Below, piece after piece: positions 60,870 to 64,000 of a DNA stretch of 64,000 bases. This DNA is from Acanthacorydalis orientalis (lineage: Eukaryota > Arthropoda > Insecta > Megaloptera > Corydalidae). Location: NCBI GenBank assembly GCA_034766995.1, contig CM068323.1:23174346-23238345 (forward strand), written 5' to 3'. The position numbers and the translations under genes were made by a program. The notes under the pieces are model-generated. The model had not been told where the DNA came from. It made no database searches and saw nothing but the letters and a program-made list of their open reading frames with translations. Each line of letters begins with the position of its first letter. The stretch's first letter is position 1.

Positions 60870-61390
60870 TGCAGTTGAAATTTTATTATTAAATACTTTA
60901 TAGAAACTTATTAAAAAAAATATTAACGAACATCAACTAGTTAGTACATAACGGGTTATTAATAAATATGTAATGATTTTTCATCAATGTCATAATTTAT
61001 AAATCAATTATCAATTTATATATGATATCTGTTATAAAACAATAAATAATTTGTCATGAGTTATGAATTGTGAATTGAGATATGAGTTTTGAGTTACTAC
61101 TAGTTTCATAGTACTCTCGAAAAATCTAATGAAATGAACTGAATTGTCCAATATTAGAAATATTTAGAAAATTGATGAAATTTTGTATAAATTAATCAAT
61201 AGGTGTTTCAAACAATACACGTTATGAAATTATGTAATGTTATTTGTTACAATATTTTAACAAATACATTATTGATGAAAGGTGTAAGCAATATAGAACA
61301 AAAACGTGTGTGTTAGATATAAAACTGAATGTATATGCATACATACTCTAGTAATTAAAATGTAACTAAATCAGTTTTTTGTAGATTTAA
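60870..61390. other. Divergent intergenic region, right part
   Basis: AT-rich, no gene recognised. A short imperfect tandem of GAGTTATGAATTGTGAATTG type is at about 61060-61095. Confidence 0.5.
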
Positions 61391-61394
61391 TTTC

Positions 61395-61469
61395 TTGACA
61401 AACTGTGAAAGTATCGTCATGGTTGTTTAACTTCGGTACATTACCTTTATTTATCATTTAGTATAAAAG
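61395..61469 (+). promoter_or_regulatory. Promoter of 61530-61880: TTGACAAAC-TGTGAAAGT, TATA
   Basis: TTGACAAAC then TGTGAAAGT (61404-61412), GTCATGGTTGTTTAAC, TATAAAAG (61462-61469). Spacing is 50 nt. CACAGTT initiator at about 61490-61496. Confidence 0.78.
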
Positions 61470-61529
61470 CACGGTACTTGAATTAAATATCACAGTTCAT
61501 AAAAATAACTTATCAGTAAATAACTGAAA

Positions 61530-61880
61530 ATGGTTTCAATTAAATTGATCGTTTTGGTCGCTGTTGTGGCTGCTGTAAGCGCACAAGGATATGGTGGACA
61601 CCACGAAGCCGAACACCATCATCCAGCTCATTATAATTTCGCTTATTTCGTCCACGATCCACATACTCACGATATTAAGGAACAACATGAAAATCGTCAT
61701 GGGGATAAAGTAGACGGGCATTACAGTCTGCAGGAACCTGACGGCACCAGACGTGTCGTTCACTACACAGCTGATCATCATGGAGGATTCCACGCTCATG
61801 TCGAACATGAAGGACATGCCCAACATCCATCACATCATGGACACGCTACCTCTCATATCAAATTCCATCGTCATTATTGA
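61530..61880 (+). CDS. His-rich RR-2 cuticular protein, 116 aa, copy 3 of 3
   Basis: Product identical to copies 1 and 2. Homology with copy 1 extends from the GTGAAAGT element through the 3' UTR and on to about 62130, past the AATAAA at 61984-61989. With 59941-60486 it rebuilds the divergent arrangement seen at 54773-56873. The coding sequences of the three copies differ by only a handful of silent bases, while the non-coding flanks differ more. Confidence 0.96.
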   Translation: MVSIKLIVLVAVVAAVSAQGYGGHHEAEHHHPAHYNFAYFVHDPHTHDIKEQHENRHGDKVDGHYSLQEPDGTRRVVHYTADHHGGFHAHVEHEGHAQHPSHHGHATSHIKFHRHY

Positions 61881-61989
61881 TGCTTTTGATTCTTGTTATG
61901 ATTACCTGTTATCAGTTTTTGTATTTTATTCTTTCAAAAAAAATCTTTTCATGTACAACCGATTATGTTAATTGAAGAAATTCAATAAA

Positions 61990-63030
61990 TATTATCATAT
62001 CATTTTTAATCTGATGTTTAATATTTTGATCTATTTTTGTAAGTTATAGTTAACAGTTAACCTTGTTACACATTCCTTATTGAATTGTAAATCAGTACAC
62101 AAACTGACAGCCTATTTTTTATTCTTATAGATTAATTTATAATGTATTAGGTTTCATACTTTTTGGAGTTTCGTTTTGATTTATTTCAGTGATTTTCCTG
62201 AAGAAATTTTTATATGATTATCCTTCTTAATTTTCTGCATTCAAATATATGTTATATAAAACGGATTAAAGAGGTATAAGTTAACCTTTTTTGATCTGTG
62301 TTTCAAATTGATATTAACAGTTAACCTTCTATCAAATCCCTAACTGAATTGTAAATAAAGGCACAATCTCGCAGTGTCTTCTTTAATTTTATAGATAAAT
62401 CTGTAAAGGATTTGGTTTCATTTTTGTTGGCGCATTGTATGGAATTTTTCCAGTGATTATTCAGAAAAAATATTTATATAGTAATCTATAAATTGGTTGT
62501 ATAATGTATACTTTTTATACGAACAATATAAAATTAAAAATTTTATTCATTTCATCGAATTAGCTACAAGTTCATTGTCTATAATACGTCTCTTATAATT
62601 TGATTTTTTTATATTACTATTAAATAAATTACATAAATATTGACTCGGCTTAGAATTTTGTCAATTCTACATGTTAAATTTCTTAAACAGTCTTTTAATA
62701 TATTATAATAGTATAAAAAGTTAAAAATTCATAAAAATCAATACAAATATTATAAATATATTAACTGATGTTTTAATTAAGTAAATAAGATTTTTAGAGG
62801 ATTTTTAAACGAATAAAAATTAAATAGGTGTAAATCGTTTATATTATAAAAATTATAACATCTGAAATCGTCTTGGAAATAGAATAAATTACTGAAAATA
62901 AAAGAATAAAAGAAATACATTTTTTTTGTATATATTTTTAATGTTATATCCTTATTATGTATTACATGATAATACATAAATCATTACATGAGTATTTCTA
63001 CTAAAAACCCTTGAGTCAATTTGTTTTTTT
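61990..63030. other. 3' flank with a tandem duplication
   Basis: Two diverged copies of about 190 bp, near 62027-62215 and 62288-62480, share GATCT, TTAACAGTTAACCTT, CTGAATTGTAAAT, a GGTTTCAT block and CAGTGATT in order. The same block occurs once at about 57020-57195 behind copy 1 of the 116-residue gene. No gene recognised; the frame at 62777-62977 is AT-driven. Confidence 0.6.
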
Positions 63031-63039
63031 TTAGAAATG

Positions 63040-63546
63040 TTATTGATGTCCATTCAATAAGTTGAAATTTGGTTGAGGTACTGTTGCTCCATTCAAATGA
63101 GCTAATATTGGGATTTGTTGATGAGATACGACAGGTACAGCGTTGGGTATAACAGGAATAGCAACTTGCACTGGAGTATTAACGACCGGTGCGGGATGCA
63201 CAACGAATCCTTCGTGTTGAACCACAGCGTTGAATCCATTTTGTTCGTCAGCTGTGTAATGGACGACCCGACGACTACCACCAGGTTCAACAACACTGTA
63301 ATGTCCTTGAACATTGTGTCCAATACGAGTCTCTTGTTGTTCTTTCACATCTTGTGTATTTGGATCGTTCACGGAGTATCCAAAGTTGTAATTAGCTGGA
63401 GTATCATTGTCCACAATAGGAGTTGGATGAACGAAAAGAGCGTCTGTGATATGATTCAATACTGGTGTAGCTTGATGATGATATTGTGGTGATGCTTGAA
63501 CGAAAGCCACAACAGCTACAAACACAATCACTTTAAACGAATACAT
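63040..63546 (-). CDS. Divergent RR-2 cuticular protein, 168 aa (NFGYSVHD group)
   Basis: Signal peptide about 1-19 (FVQAS then PQ). RR-2 domain about 53-111 is altered at usually fixed sites: EPDG is EPGG (G89), VHDPHTHD is VNDPNTQD, RDGH is RIGH. VHYTADEQNGFNAVV is intact. The tail is Val/Pro/Ile/Asn-rich with far fewer His than its sisters 54773-55294 and 59941-60486. Its GAAAG element is also degenerate, so expression timing or function may have shifted, but the frame is open and the TATA box intact. No clear AATAAA seen downstream. Confidence 0.92.
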   Translation of the reverse strand: MYSFKVIVFVAVVAFVQASPQYHHQATPVLNHITDALFVHPTPIVDNDTPANYNFGYSVNDPNTQDVKEQQETRIGHNVQGHYSVVEPGGSRRVVHYTADEQNGFNAVVQHEGFVVHPAPVVNTPVQVAIPVIPNAVPVVSHQQIPILAHLNGATVPQPNFNLLNGHQ

Positions 63547-63613
63547 TTGAATATTATTAGTTACTTGTTCACTGAACGGACTGTGAATATGTGTCGTTCG
63601 ATCTTTTCAGACG

Positions 63614-63690
63614 CTTTTATATCAATAAATTAGATTTGTTTCAGAAATATGATCGTAGAAAAATATGATACACTAGCATTCATTTCCGTA
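63614..63690 (-). promoter_or_regulatory. Promoter of 63040-63546: degenerate element, TATA
   Basis: TACGGAAATGAATGC (63676-63690) replaces the CGGAAGTGAAAGC of its relatives. TATAAAAG at 63614-63621. Spacing is 55 nt. GATCATATTTCTGAAAC is retained between. Confidence 0.6.
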
Positions 63691-63699
63691 TATTTAATA

Positions 63700-64000
63700 G
63701 AAGTACATTTTTAGAATTGGTTTTGATATTATTTTCTGTAAGGATAATACATTGTTTTAATAATATTTCATATTTTGTGAAACTCTATTTTCATATATTT
63801 TATTTATTTTCTTTCCAAAATACAATATAAGTGAGATCGTATACATTTCTTTTCTTTAAATACTCTTGTTTTATCTTATTTAACGAAATATATCTAATAT
63901 TTTTTTTTAAATAATAATGCTCAATTAAAATATATTTCAAAGTAATAATTAATTTTAATATTAGATAAGTCATTAATAAACATTGTTCTTTTTTACAAAG
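63700..64000. other. Intergenic edge
   Basis: AT-rich, nothing recognised. If the alternating pattern holds, a plus-strand His-rich gene could start beyond the window. Confidence 0.4.

Overview
The window looks like a nuclear locus from an insect. It is very AT-rich and carries a dense cluster of intronless genes for cuticular proteins of the CPR family, RR-2 subgroup (chitin-binding Rebers-Riddiford domain). I count 23 such loci in 64 kb: 22 intact and one decayed (25662-26120). Nothing points to a prokaryote: the genes have TATA boxes, initiator-like sequences and AATAAA signals, no operons, and long AT-rich spacers with (TA)n microsatellites. The order of insect cannot be fixed from sequence alone, and no other protein family is convincingly present.

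Layout. 1-7000 is gene-free and holds transposon relics (LINE-like at 4123-4320, mariner-like at 5313-5390). 7170-20598 holds five minus-strand genes: a recent duplicate pair, a Gly-rich protein, a short divergent member, and a 549-residue protein with about 18-20 tandem V/H/P repeats. 22127-23440 is a GC-richer island joined to about 3.8 copies of a ~314-bp tandem repeat. 24239-36899 is a subfamily whose products start MVSCK (or a derivative) and mostly end in a TSHISF tail. 37000-42100 is gene-poor. 42290-63546 alternates very His-rich proteins (KFAYFVHD type) with [12 protein letters not shown] proteins. It includes a large imperfect palindrome (56364-58993) whose arms each carry an identical 116-residue protein, and a third identical copy at 61530-61880.

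How the genes work together. All products carry signal peptides and should be secreted by epidermal cells to bind chitin and be cross-linked in the procuticle. Their His enrichment, including inside the RR-2 core (DPHTHD, VHYTAD), suggests a shared chemistry (quinone cross-linking, metal binding or pH-dependent assembly). The most striking regulatory signal is a GTGAAAGT element on the gene strand, 46-62 nt upstream of the TATA box in almost every gene. It matches the Blimp-1/PRDM1 consensus. Additional promoter modules follow the protein subfamilies. Several copies of the element stand alone without a gene and may be promoter fossils.
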